Shown: piece after piece, positions 18,142 to 27,066 of the stretch
How the letters are laid out: the number at the start of each line of letters is the position of its first letter
Position numbering within the stretch: position 1 is the stretch's first letter
Source of the DNA: Acidobacteriota bacterium
Lineage (GTDB): Bacteria; Acidobacteriota; Terriglobia; Terriglobales; Acidobacteriaceae
Direction: 5' to 3'
Length of the DNA stretch: 34,722 bases
Assembly (NCBI GenBank): GCA_028873155.1
Contig: JAGWML010000002.1
Span: 1 to 34,722, forward strand
Program-made: the position numbers and the translations under genes
Notes under the pieces: generated by a model
Database searches by the model: none
What the model was told of the DNA's origin: nothing
What the model saw: the letters and a program-made list of their open reading frames with translations, nothing else

Positions 18142-18309
18142 TTGCATCTCCTTAGGAACCGCAAAACTTTGATAGCCCTGTAGCCATCCTAGAGGAACAG
18201 TGCAATCGACGGTCCGGAATTGCAAGGCAAGGAAAAACCTCTGAAATCGGGTTCGCAAAGCTCCTACGAAGTGTTACAAGACCACGTGGGGTGCACCACA
18301 TCGGCCCGG

Positions 18310-18907
18310 TCAATATAGCAGGTTTCCCGCCTCTGCTTCGATGGCAGCCATGAGCGACAGAGATGCGTCGTTACGTGTGCCTGCCAGTTCCCTCGATGTG
18401 TTTAGACGCAGCTTTCCCGGCAAAAGTTCAATTGCAGAACGGATCCCAGGAAGCAAAGAGGTAAAATTGGGATATCGCGCGTCGCGCCCAATCTTTGCCG
18501 CCGCCCGCAGAAACCGTATCGCGCCCAACTGCTCGAGGAAATCCGATCGCGTACGACCACCGCCTCGATGCAGACCGGGCGTCCTGTGGCTGATGGGTTC
18601 GAATTACCTCCTCAACGGCATGAAGCTTCGCGGGAGGGAATCCCCACGTGGGGAGCAGGCTTCGGACCTTATGGATGGTGTACGGAACGTGGTCCCAATG
18701 GGTCGAGGCTTCAGGGTCATTGGGGGCGGTGCCCAACAAATACGCCAATGTCATGCAGCCAGGCGGATGCGAAAACGACATCATCGTCGTAGTTAATCCC
18801 CGCCCAATCGTGCAGGCAAGTGCATACAAACGTGGCTGGTGACCGAATCTGTCCACAGGCCTTGCCTCGGACTCGATGTACTGGACGACGGCTTTTCTCC
18901 ACCCCAT
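18310..18907 (-). pseudogene. HD-domain phosphohydrolase, broken by about four frameshifts
   Basis: Pieces of one HD-domain protein of about 200 aa are spread over three reading frames. In order they are: RPVDRFGHQPRLYALACTIG, then NYDDDVVFASAWLHDIGVFV (holding the HD motif), then NDPEASTHWDHVPYTIHKV to IRTHQPQD, then EAVVVRD, then DFLEQLGAIRFLRAAAKIGR to the TGA at 18310. Joining them needs a one-base gain near 18792-18796 (GGATTAACTAC), removal of one C from the five-C run at 18722-18726, a one-base gain between 18568 and 18583, and a one-base gain near 18544-18548. The ATG at 18907 is two bases after the manA stop, so it was probably the second gene of that operon. Metal-dependent phosphohydrolase is the family role; as read, no functional product can be made. 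Confidence 0.8.
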
Positions 18908-18909
18908 CC

Positions 18910-19953
18910 TCACCGCGTGGGACCTCCCGGCCACCGAGGCGAGATGCGAATGAGGTCCAGGCCGCCCATATCCTGCACAGAGAAGACCGGGGATGCCGCG
19001 GGAATGGCTACGATGCCTCGTTCGGGAAGATCCAGCGACTCAAAACCAGGACTCATGAGCCGGGCCGAACCCGATGCGGCGAAGAGGTAAGCGAGTCCTT
19101 GCTCAGGTTCATGCAGGCCGGGCAGGGACACGCTGGAACGGCTGACCTTGACTGGAATGCGCTCCACGCAAAAGTAGTCATTTTCCAGGAAGACGGTGCG
19201 GTCCGGCAGTACCCTGGGCTGCACCTTGCCGGCGCGGGTCGCAAGCTTCGTCGCTTCCAGCGACTTTTCGATCTGCAGCTCACGAGGACGCCCATAGTCG
19301 AAGAGCCGGTAGGTAAGGTCGCAGTTCTGCTGGGTTTCCAGGAGAACAGAACCGGGCCAGATGGCGTGCACAGTTCCTGCATCGACGAAGACCATGTCGC
19401 CAGTAGCGATGGGGATGGACTGTAGAAGGCTTTCCATGGTCCCGCGATCCACTGATGACCGGATTTGGTCCATGGTCGTGTGCGGCTTCAGGCCAACGGC
19501 AACTTGCGCGTCCCGTTCGGCGGCCAACGCATACCAGCACTCGGTCTTTCCCCGCAGATGCCCATCTCTGCGAGCGAGCAAATCGTCGGGATGGACCTGG
19601 ACGCTCAATTTCTCGCGGGCGAAGATTACCTTGATCAGCAGGGGTGAACCCTCGGGCGGAGCACCCCTGCCAAGGAGCGCATCAGGCGCTTCGAGGAAAA
19701 GGTCACCGAGCGCCCTGCCGGTGTGCGGTCCGCTCGCGACCGTGCAGGCATCGCCCGTGAGCCACACCTCACCAATCGGATCTGTCTCTGAATCAATCGG
19801 ATACCATGGCTGGAGACTGCGTGCGCCCCATACTCTCGGAACAAATCGCGGGGCGACCCGAAACGGTGCAATCTGTGCAAAGAGATTGGGAGACCGTTTT
19901 TCCAAATGCCTGACTCCCGAACTGTGGAATCGCAGAAACCTGCTCTTCTTCAT
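18910..19953 (-). CDS. manA: Mannose-6-phosphate isomerase, class I
   Basis: A 347-aa cupin-type zinc enzyme interconverting mannose 6-phosphate and fructose 6-phosphate, which feeds GDP-mannose synthesis or mannose use. The zinc ligands are visible: Gln119 and His121 in SVQVHPDD, Glu138 in KTECWY and His196 in GTVHAIWPG. The core starts near residue 31 (FRVAPRFVPRVWG), leaving a longer N-terminus than usual, so a downstream start is possible: a TTG in the HLEKRS segment follows GGGAG. The C-terminal cupin half ends RISPRWPGGPTR. The broken HD-domain gene starts two bases after its stop. It is divergent from the secreted-protein gene at 20271. Confidence 0.9.
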   Translation of the reverse strand: MKKSRFLRFHSSGVRHLEKRSPNLFAQIAPFRVAPRFVPRVWGARSLQPWYPIDSETDPIGEVWLTGDACTVASGPHTGRALGDLFLEAPDALLGRGAPPEGSPLLIKVIFAREKLSVQVHPDDLLARRDGHLRGKTECWYALAAERDAQVAVGLKPHTTMDQIRSSVDRGTMESLLQSIPIATGDMVFVDAGTVHAIWPGSVLLETQQNCDLTYRLFDYGRPRELQIEKSLEATKLATRAGKVQPRVLPDRTVFLENDYFCVERIPVKVSRSSVSLPGLHEPEQGLAYLFAASGSARLMSPGFESLDLPERGIVAIPAASPVFSVQDMGGLDLIRISPRWPGGPTR

Positions 19954-20270
19954 TCAAACCGTCGTTGGGCCGGGCTTTCGCATCCAGTCCCACACACCCG
20001 GATTCACTTTAGCAGAGGCAGCAGTCGACATCGACGGGCAGACGCTCGTCGAGTATCTGCTCTCATCCCAAACCGCGACCGATTGGATAAAAATCGCTTT
20101 TCTGCGCAGATATTCTCTTCTGTTGGCGAACTTTACTGTGGGTAGCCTCGTCGAAATAAATGGATATCGGCCCGTGAGCTGTCCCTCGACGATCCGCAGG
20201 GTCAATGCTCTATTTTGAGTCACAGACAGTTGACTGCCGGGGAGAATCAACCAAAGGGGATGTACCTGCC
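19954..20270. other. Intergenic region, 317 bases, divergent
   Basis: It separates manA (minus) from the secreted-protein gene (plus), so promoters for both should lie here. I see no coding region, known riboswitch or convincing promoter pair. The only supported element is the ribosome binding site AAAGGGGA at 20253-20260, ten bases before the downstream ATG. Confidence 0.55.
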
Positions 20271-21467
20271 ATGAAAAAGTATATTGCTTTCATCGCTTTC
20301 CTACTCGCTGCCATTCCGGTCTGGGCAATCAAGACCATTTCGGTAGGGCAGCTTGAAGACATGTTGCGCACCATGCAACAGGACAAAAAGTCAGACGCGG
20401 AAGTCGCAGATGCCTTGAAGCAGGTTCAATTAAACGAGGAACTTACCGTCGGCACAATGAATGGGCTCATCGGGAACGTTCCAGGCAAGCTGACGATCGA
20501 GCAGATTTATGTGCTGGAGGCGCGCAGTGCCGATCTTGCTCCGCCGGCGAAAGACCTGCCAAGCTCCCCAGCGCCAGACGCGGCAGCACAGAAGGCGATA
20601 CTGGACAAGACCCAAGCCTATGTCACCGGCGTATATATGAAGTTGCCGGACCTGACCGCAAACAAAACCACTGTGCGCTTCCAGGACAATGTGGAAGCTG
20701 TGGCGGCAAGCTCGGGCGTAAAGGGCAGTGTGACGGACGTTGTCACGAACTCTGGATTCGTGAATCCAGCATCGTTTGTCCACTACATCAACTCCACCGA
20801 ATCGGTGGTGTCGCTCACGGGTGGAGCGGAAAATCCTCCAAGCGAAAAGGATAAGACGCTCTGGGGAGCCAATCGGATGATCGCCGTCAAAGAGCCAGAC
20901 CCGAGCCTGGGCGCAGTGTTCCAGCAGGCTCAGTCTGCGGGCACACTTCAATGGCTGCGTTGGGAGATTGTGAACGGCAAACAGGTGGCAGTGTTCTCTT
21001 TCGCCGTACCAAAGAAGAAGACGCGAATGGCTGTCAACATCTGCTGTTTTCCTGATGTGTCTGAGGCCGGAATTGCGCGATTTTACACTGCAACCTCCAG
21101 CGCAGTGCTGGGGGGAAGCGGGAACGGCGGCGGAGTGATGGGCAACATGCAAACCAATACAAACTGGCACAATTTCCAGACCACAGCGCCGTACCATGGT
21201 CGTTTGTTCATTGAGCCGAGCACCGGCACCGTGGTGCGGATGATTGTGGAGCCGGAGCTGAAGATATCCGACGTAGTGCACCAGGTGGACACACGAGTCG
21301 ACTACGCGCCCGTTCAGGTCGGCTCGTCAACCATGATTGTTCCCGTAAAAACGGTCTTGAACACGGTCGTCGTGCCGAACGGTGACTCGCAGGCGGGAAG
21401 CTACAGTACCCGCTGCACCCTGTTCACGTCTGAGTACGCCGCCTACCAGACCGCCAAAGCGAAGTAA
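20271..21467 (+). CDS. Secreted protein of unknown function
   Basis: A 398-aa exported protein. The signal peptide MKKYIAFIAFLLAAIPVWA is followed by a helical N-terminal part (ISVGQLEDMLRTMQQDKKSD, then VADALKQVQLNEELT) and, after a proline/alanine linker, a beta-rich region from about residue 130 to the end with alternating strands (RLFIEPSTGTVVRMIVEPEL, TRVDYAPVQVGSSTMIVPV). The C-terminal part resembles the lipoprotein-carrier or outer-membrane LolA/LppX-like half-barrels, but this is only an impression. The ATG at 20271 is chosen over an upstream in-frame start at 20205 because AAAGGGGA lies ten bases before it and the signal peptide begins there. I do not recognise the family with certainty. 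Confidence 0.78.
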   Translation: MKKYIAFIAFLLAAIPVWAIKTISVGQLEDMLRTMQQDKKSDAEVADALKQVQLNEELTVGTMNGLIGNVPGKLTIEQIYVLEARSADLAPPAKDLPSSPAPDAAAQKAILDKTQAYVTGVYMKLPDLTANKTTVRFQDNVEAVAASSGVKGSVTDVVTNSGFVNPASFVHYINSTESVVSLTGGAENPPSEKDKTLWGANRMIAVKEPDPSLGAVFQQAQSAGTLQWLRWEIVNGKQVAVFSFAVPKKKTRMAVNICCFPDVSEAGIARFYTATSSAVLGGSGNGGGVMGNMQTNTNWHNFQTTAPYHGRLFIEPSTGTVVRMIVEPELKISDVVHQVDTRVDYAPVQVGSSTMIVPVKTVLNTVVVPNGDSQAGSYSTRCTLFTSEYAAYQTAKAK

Positions 21468-21525
21468 TTGCGGAAGACCGGGCGGATGAGGCGATAGTGA
21501 ATCTCCGCCCCCAAAGGTGTGGCGG

Positions 21526-22143
21526 ATGGCCGCGGGTGGTCTTATGCTCGTTGCCATGATCTTCCAGACGATCTTCGACCATATGTTCCACCTGCCGCTG
21601 CCGCTGGCTGAAAAGCTGCTCCGGCCTGTACTTGTGTATTTGGCGCTGATTCTTCTGCTTCGCCTCTTTGGCAAGCGAGAGTTGGCGCAGCTCAACCCGT
21701 TCGATCTGGTTGTACTCCTGTCGCTTTCGAATACCGTGCAGAACGCGATCATCGGGGATGACAACTCCGTCAGCGGCGGGGTCATTGGCGCATTCAGCCT
21801 GCTGGCGATCAACTGGCTGCTGGTTCGCATCCTGTATCGCTCCCGGCGCCTGACGCGAGCGCTCGAAGGCCGGTCGTCGCTCCTGATCCACAATGGACAG
21901 ATTGAGCAAAAGGCCATGCGGAACGAGATGCTCTCCCGTGAAGAGCTGCTGGCTGTGGTGCACCGTCAGGGGTTTGAAGGCTTTCACCAGGTTCGCCGCT
22001 GTGAGCTTGAGCCCAACGGAACATTTTTCATTGAAGGATTTGAGCCTTCGTCTGCGGATTTGAAGCACGCGGAACTGCTCAAGCGGCTGGATGAGCTGAA
22101 CCGCGAAATTGCTCAGCTCCGAACGGAGCCACCGGGGCGATAA
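21526..22143 (+). CDS. DUF421/YetF-family membrane protein
   Basis: A 205-aa inner-membrane protein. Two or three N-terminal hydrophobic segments include LVYLALILLLRLFGKRELAQ and the family hallmark NPFDLVVLLSLSNTVQNAIIGDD, followed by GGVIGAFSLLAINWLLVRI. The C-terminal soluble part (SRRLTRALEGRSSLLIHNGQ, then MLSREELLAVVHRQGFEGFH) is the usual DUF421 beta-alpha domain, and the protein ends in a short predicted coiled coil (LLKRLDELNREIAQL). Function is not established for this family. AAAGG at 21513-21517 is eight bases before the ATG at 21526; an in-frame GTG at 21517 is an alternative start. Confidence 0.88.
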   Translation: MAAGGLMLVAMIFQTIFDHMFHLPLPLAEKLLRPVLVYLALILLLRLFGKRELAQLNPFDLVVLLSLSNTVQNAIIGDDNSVSGGVIGAFSLLAINWLLVRILYRSRRLTRALEGRSSLLIHNGQIEQKAMRNEMLSREELLAVVHRQGFEGFHQVRRCELEPNGTFFIEGFEPSSADLKHAELLKRLDELNREIAQLRTEPPGR

Positions 22144-22207
22144 ATGCTTTCGTTCGACGCCGCATACCGTCTTAGACTTGATACTGTTCGATCCCAGGAG
22201 CCATTCC

Positions 22208-23590
22208 ATGCAAGCCCGCCTTAGCCGCATCATTGCGATTGCCTTGCTCTCTGCGGCTACCGGGACCTTTTTTCCTATTGCAGCGCAGCAATTGCAGCAG
22301 CGCCCTGCGGCTCCTCAGGCCGCACCCTCCCTCGCTCCAGTCCTGGTGCAATCTGGCGTACCGGCGCAGCCGGTGCTGCCCAGCGGCACGAGTCTTCAGG
22401 TGGAGATTACCCGGCACTACCCGATGAAGGCTGGAGAGACATTGGAAGGCAGACTGATGCATCCCATCTACGTCGACGGAAAGCTGGCCGTGCCTCAGAA
22501 TACGCTGCTCCATGGGACAGTGGTTGCCCTGCAGCCGGACCGAAAGATGCGCTGGGAAGGTCGCGTGCGCGGCGATTTCACGCCTTTTCACACCGCGCAG
22601 GTCCGCTTCAATGAACTTGAGTTTGCGAGCGGGGCAATGCCCATCGCAGCGGCTGCGGCCGCTAACGGCGCACCGGTGCTTCACCTCACCGCACCCGGCG
22701 TCAAGCCCAGGCAATCGTTGTTCGCGCGCGAGTGGGCGCAGGCCAAGAGCCGCGTGCGCGACCAGCTCGCCTTCTTTACCGCTCCTGGATTCGGCGACCG
22801 CGCGCGCCAGTTGCTCTATCATCAGTTGCCGTATCACTCCGAGCAGATTCCAGCGCACACGGCCTGGTCCTTTGAGCTGACGGAACCCGTCACGCTGCCG
22901 CAGTCGCAGGTCGCGGTCAGCGATCCACCGCCCGCGATCGTCAATGGTTCCAACCCGGAGACATGGTCGGTTCACGCCATTCTGGAGCACGACCTCTCCT
23001 CCTCGACCGCGAAAAGCGGCGATCCGGTCCAGGCCCTGGTCGTAGAACCGGTTTACGACAAGGACCGAAAGCTCGTTGTGCCCGAGGGCGCAACGCTCAT
23101 CGGCAAAGTCTCGGCAGCCAAGGCCGCTCGCTCCCTTGGGCGCAACGGCAAGCTCCGCTTCACGTTTCAGCAGGTTCAATTTCCTGAGGGCTTCCAACGC
23201 GCCGTGCAGGGCTCGCTCGCTGGCGCTGCAACCGAAAAGGCGCAGGACCTGTCTCTGGACGCCGAAGGCACCATCACTCCACGCAGCCAAGCGAGCGCCA
23301 TCGCGCCACTGCTGCTCACGATGCTGGCCGGTCATGCGCTCGACTCGGACGGCAACATGACGCTGCAGACTGGTGTCGCATCCAACGGCTTCGGCTTCGT
23401 TGGCCGCATCGTCGGCACCGTCGCCGGAAGCAGAAACCTCGCGGCGGGCATCGGCTTCTATGCCGCCGGGCTATCGGTCTACGACAACTTTCTGCACTCC
23501 GGGCGCGATGTCGTCTTTCCCAAGGATACGCGCATCGAAATCGACACTACACCGCTGCGCGCACCGGTCCTGAAGCCGGAAGGACAATAG
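22208..23590 (+). CDS. Secreted protein with duplicated beta-rich module
   Basis: A 460-aa exported protein with signal peptide MQARLSRIIAIALLSAATGT and a Gln/Pro/Ala-rich start to the mature part. Two related segments can be aligned by eye: about residues 62-140 (AGETLEGRLMHPIYVDGKLA, VPQNTLLHGTVVAL) and about residues 258-335 (SGDPVQALVVEPVYDKDRKL, VVPEGATLIGKVSAAK). The pattern of basic residue, hydrophobic, VP, x, G/N, T/A, x-L-x-G-x-V recalls the TrbI/VirB10 beta-barrel, but there are no other conjugation genes nearby. A glycine-rich segment near residues 395-425 follows. The ATG at 22208 has AGGAG seven bases upstream; the frame stays open to 22109 inside the DUF421 gene. Function unknown. 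Confidence 0.78.
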   Translation: MQARLSRIIAIALLSAATGTFFPIAAQQLQQRPAAPQAAPSLAPVLVQSGVPAQPVLPSGTSLQVEITRHYPMKAGETLEGRLMHPIYVDGKLAVPQNTLLHGTVVALQPDRKMRWEGRVRGDFTPFHTAQVRFNELEFASGAMPIAAAAAANGAPVLHLTAPGVKPRQSLFAREWAQAKSRVRDQLAFFTAPGFGDRARQLLYHQLPYHSEQIPAHTAWSFELTEPVTLPQSQVAVSDPPPAIVNGSNPETWSVHAILEHDLSSSTAKSGDPVQALVVEPVYDKDRKLVVPEGATLIGKVSAAKAARSLGRNGKLRFTFQQVQFPEGFQRAVQGSLAGAATEKAQDLSLDAEGTITPRSQASAIAPLLLTMLAGHALDSDGNMTLQTGVASNGFGFVGRIVGTVAGSRNLAAGIGFYAAGLSVYDNFLHSGRDVVFPKDTRIEIDTTPLRAPVLKPEGQ

Positions 23591-23620
23591 CTCGCACCGA
23601 ATCCCAGTGCGTGTCCTCGC

Positions 23621-25210
23621 CTACTCCCACTCAATTGTGCCTGGTGGCTTTGAAGTAATGTCATACACCACCCGATTGATCCCGCGCACCTCATTCACAA
23701 TCCGGCTGGAGATGCGTTTGAGCACTTCGGGCGGCAGTGGAACCCAATCCGCTGTCATGCCGTCCTCTGAGTGAACCGCCCGCACCGCGCAGGTGTAAGC
23801 ATAGGTGCGCTGGTCGCCCATCACGCCAACGCTCATCACGGGCAGCAATACGGCAAAGCTCTGCCAGATTTTCGAGTAGAGACCAGCGGCCTTGATCTCG
23901 CTCACAACGACCTCATCGGCCTCCTGCAGCAACGCCACGCGCTCCGGCGTGACCTCACCCAGGATGCGCACCGCGAGCCCCGGCCCTGGGAACGGCTGGC
24001 GGCCGAGGATCTCTTCCGGCATACCCAGGTCGCGCCCGATGCGCCGGACTTCATCCTTAAACAGATCGCGCAAGGGCTCTATCAGCTTGAGCTTCATGCC
24101 CTCGGGCAATCCGCCTACATTGTGATGGCTCTTGATGGTCTGGCTGGGCCCCTTCACGCTGCTGGACTCAATCACGTCGGGGTAGAGAGTCCCCTGCACC
24201 AGCCAGTCCACGCCGCCCTGTTCCTGCGCTATTCGGTTGGCTTCGTCGTCAAATACCGCAATGAACTCGGCACCGATGCGCTTGCGTTTCGTTTCCGGAT
24301 CGGTCACGCCGGCTAGTTGCTGCATGAAGCGATCACTGGCGTCCACGCCCACAATCTTCAGGCCCAGCTTGTCGCGCAGGTTCTTCTGCACGTTCTCGAA
24401 TTCGTTTTTGCGCAGCACACCATTGTTCACAAAGATGCACGTGAGTTGGGACCCAATCGCCTTGTGCACGAGCACTGCGGCTACAGACGAGTCCACACCG
24501 CCGGACAGCCCGCAGATGACGTGGCCTGTCCCGACCTTTTCGCGAATCGCGGCTACGGTCGTCTCGATGAAATGCGCCGGGGTCCAGTCGCCGCGCGCGC
24601 CGCAGATCGCAAAGACGAAGTTCTTGATGAGCTGGGGTCCGAGCGGCGTGTGATGCACCTCAGGATGGAACTGCACTGCCCAGATGCGCCGCTGCTCGTT
24701 GGCAATTCCTGCCAGAGCGTTTGAAGTGACCGCGGTGCGACGAAAGCCGGCGGGCAACTCAAGCGCCTCGTCGCCGTGGCTCATCCACACGTGGAGCGTG
24801 GCGGGCAGTCCGGCAAACAGCGCCGTCGTGCCATCTTCAATGGTTACATCCGCATGGCCATACTCGCGCTTCTGCGCCGAGCGCACTTTGCCGCCAAGAT
24901 GGTGCACGATGAACTGGAGCCCGTAGCAGATGCCAAGCACCGGCACGCCAATGGCGAGCATAGCCGGATCAGCCGCGGGCGCATCTGCGTCATAGACTGA
25001 TGAGGGCCCGCCGGAAAGAATGATGCCAATGGGCTTGTGCGCCTGGATTTCACTGAGAGGAGCCGTGCAGGGAAGCACAACCGAGAAGACATTGTGCTCG
25101 CGAATGCGCCGCGCAATCAGCTGCGTATACTGCGAGCCAAAATCAAGGATGACAATTGTCTGGGTGTCCACGCTCCAGTGTGTCAGGGGGTGGGGCGGCG
25201 TGTAAAGCAT
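23621..25210 (-). CDS. guaA: GMP synthase (glutamine-hydrolysing)
   Basis: A 529-aa cytoplasmic enzyme that aminates XMP to GMP using glutamine and ATP, the last step of guanine nucleotide synthesis. The glutaminase domain carries the nucleophile Cys (about residue 95) in LGICYGLQ and the His/Glu pair in VQFHPEVHHTPLG. The ATP-pyrophosphatase domain has the P-loop SGGVDSSVAA. The C-terminal dimerisation domain ends with VVYDITSKPPGTIEWE. The start is uncertain: ATG at 25210 gives a 13-residue lead, and GTG at 25171 starts right before DTQTIVILDFGSQYTQ and gives 516 aa, closer to the family norm. The frame is open to 25489 without similarity. Confidence 0.95.
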   Translation of the reverse strand: MLYTPPHPLTHWSVDTQTIVILDFGSQYTQLIARRIREHNVFSVVLPCTAPLSEIQAHKPIGIILSGGPSSVYDADAPAADPAMLAIGVPVLGICYGLQFIVHHLGGKVRSAQKREYGHADVTIEDGTTALFAGLPATLHVWMSHGDEALELPAGFRRTAVTSNALAGIANEQRRIWAVQFHPEVHHTPLGPQLIKNFVFAICGARGDWTPAHFIETTVAAIREKVGTGHVICGLSGGVDSSVAAVLVHKAIGSQLTCIFVNNGVLRKNEFENVQKNLRDKLGLKIVGVDASDRFMQQLAGVTDPETKRKRIGAEFIAVFDDEANRIAQEQGGVDWLVQGTLYPDVIESSSVKGPSQTIKSHHNVGGLPEGMKLKLIEPLRDLFKDEVRRIGRDLGMPEEILGRQPFPGPGLAVRILGEVTPERVALLQEADEVVVSEIKAAGLYSKIWQSFAVLLPVMSVGVMGDQRTYAYTCAVRAVHSEDGMTADWVPLPPEVLKRISSRIVNEVRGINRVVYDITSKPPGTIEWE

Positions 25211-25552
25211 GCCCTGCAGGCGGCTCTCAAGCAAGCAGCGCACCCTTTCCGGCACGAATCCGGGCCCCTGCGGATGGCAAAAGCGGTGCTGGATGCATAA
25301 CGATTCCGTGTCATCGTCCGTCCAACCAGCAATTGCACCAGATGCAGGACTGACAAAGCGGGGCAGGGCTCCAAAATTCCTTGCTGGGCTGCGATTCCGG
25401 GAGCGAAAGTCTCCTTTTCGAGCCGGAGCGCGCCCAAAACTAGGCACAACCTGCCCTCGCCTTTTACAATGCATCAGGGACCAACCCAACCCAGCAATGC
25501 TGTGGAACTAGCAAACTTGGCGGCGGACGCCGGACCAGGATGAAGGAATCGC
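25211..25552. other. Intergenic region, 342 bases, divergent
   Basis: It lies between guaA (minus) and the first propeller lipoprotein (plus). I looked for a purine or guanidine-type riboswitch on the guaA side and saw none that I could support. TTTTACAATGCAT around 25460 recalls TTTTACACTGAAT before the third propeller gene (about 28375), which hints at a shared promoter element. AAGGA lies five bases before the ATG at 25553. Confidence 0.45.
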
Positions 25553-26878
25553 ATGAGGTTTAGTAAATTCGGCAAGGCCCTTCTGATGAGCGCCCTCTCG
25601 GTTGGCGGCATCCTCGGCATTACGTCTTGCGTGCAGAGCTATACGGTCGGTTATCTCTGGGTCACAGGCACAAACACGGCGCAGACCACGGGTAATGGCA
25701 TCATCAGCGGCTTTAAGATCGACCACAACACCGGCTTCTTGACACCGATCAACGGGCTTCCGATTGCATCCGGAGGCGCCAATCCGGGCCGATTCGTTCT
25801 TCTGACCGGTGGGCGCTTCATGTACGTGCTCAATCGCGGCGTTAATAAAGAGGGTGGCTCGACCTGCACCACCACCGATCCCTGCCAGAACTCGAATATC
25901 ACCGAGTTCGCCATTGGCGGCAACGGCATCCTCTCTCCGCAGGCGACTTTTTATACGCAGGGAATCAATCCGTTCCGCATTATTTCTGACCCCGGCGGGA
26001 ACTACATTTACGTCCTGGATCACGATTCGCCCTCCAGCGCCACCTGCGCACTGAGCCTCGGATCGAGCGCGACTTCCTGTGGTGACATCACGGCATTCAA
26101 AGTCGATCCGAATACGGGCCGGCTGACGCTGGTGGTCAACTCCCAGGTCACGGCCGCCAACGGCTCACCACTACCCTACTTCCCTGTTCCGGCAAACCCG
26201 ATCGATTTCGTTCTGGCTTCCGGCTACTTCCTTACGGTGAGCGGCACGCCCGGTTCCGGCGATACGGTCTTCCCGTACACCTACACGGCGAGCACCGGAC
26301 AGTTGACCGTGAACCAGAACAGCAGTCAGCCGCTGAACATCGCACAGGCAACCGCGATCGTGAGCGGCGGCGGTTACGTGTACGTTCTGGATAACGAGTC
26401 GATTACTGTGAACGGAATCACATCGTTCAGCCAGCTCATCCCCTTCTCGGTGGGCACCAATGGAGCGCTGCAGCAGCAGACCGGCGGAGCGATTCCGGAC
26501 GATCCGACATTGTCGAACCCGATCTACCTGATCTATGAGAACAAGAACAAGTGGGTCTATGTCGCCAATCAGGGCAACAACAACACGCAGACCGGCAACC
26601 CACAGAGCGGTCTGGCGGGGTACGTCATCGATCCGGCAACCCACCAGCTCAGCGAGATTCCGGGCAGTCCGTGGGGCAGCGGCGCGGGTCCGCAATGCCT
26701 TCTGGAGGATCCGTCCAACCAGTTCATGTATACGGCCAATTACAACGACTCCACGGTAACGGGTCGAGTGATTGACCAAAACTCCGGCGTGCTTAACAAC
26801 CTGCCGGGACCGGCGAATATCACGTATCCGCTGCTTGGCCCGGCGGCATGGTGTGTGGCCAGCGGCAGAACGAGCTGA
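25553..26878 (+). CDS. Beta-propeller (lactonase-like) lipoprotein, paralog 1
   Basis: A 441-aa predicted lipoprotein with lipobox GITSC (Cys26). The mature part shows repeated propeller strands typical of the 7-bladed YncE/6-phosphogluconolactonase-like fold: ISGFKIDHNTGFLTPINGLP, FVLLTGGRFMYVLNRG, ITAFKVDPNTGRLTLVV, KWVYVANQG and GYVIDPATHQLSEIPGSPWG. Such proteins are often annotated as lactonases, but a catalytic role is not supported here; a surface binding role is equally possible. The Cys pairs (TCTTTDPC; TCALSLGSSATSC) suggest disulfides. AAGGA five bases before the ATG supports the start. It is the first of three related genes in a row. Confidence 0.87.
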   Translation: MRFSKFGKALLMSALSVGGILGITSCVQSYTVGYLWVTGTNTAQTTGNGIISGFKIDHNTGFLTPINGLPIASGGANPGRFVLLTGGRFMYVLNRGVNKEGGSTCTTTDPCQNSNITEFAIGGNGILSPQATFYTQGINPFRIISDPGGNYIYVLDHDSPSSATCALSLGSSATSCGDITAFKVDPNTGRLTLVVNSQVTAANGSPLPYFPVPANPIDFVLASGYFLTVSGTPGSGDTVFPYTYTASTGQLTVNQNSSQPLNIAQATAIVSGGGYVYVLDNESITVNGITSFSQLIPFSVGTNGALQQQTGGAIPDDPTLSNPIYLIYENKNKWVYVANQGNNNTQTGNPQSGLAGYVIDPATHQLSEIPGSPWGSGAGPQCLLEDPSNQFMYTANYNDSTVTGRVIDQNSGVLNNLPGPANITYPLLGPAAWCVASGRTS

Positions 26879-26903
26879 TGCTGTATTCGTGTGCTGCGCA
26901 AAG

Positions 26904-26934
26904 GGCAGGAATGAATCACAGCCTCATTCCTGCC
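26904..26934 (+). terminator. Hairpin after propeller paralog 1
   Basis: GGCAGGAATGA (26904-26914) and TCATTCCTGCC (26924-26934) form a perfect 11-bp stem with a 9-base loop, 26 bases after the stop codon. There is no U-tract, so it may stabilise the 3' end or only weakly terminate. Confidence 0.6.
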
Positions 26935-27066
26935 GCCAGCACCGAAGCAACCGGAGCCTTCGCAGTACGCACAGCCTGATCGCAGGCACAACCCGGAGCA
27001 TTTCGGGGCAAATTCCAGGAACAGTGATTGCGGGGTATGAATCCCGCTCGCTGATGAAAGATGCGA

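Noticed and set aside
25211..25552. Possible purine-type riboswitch upstream of guaA
   Set aside because: I looked for the conserved three-way junction loops on the minus strand and saw none that could be supported by eye.
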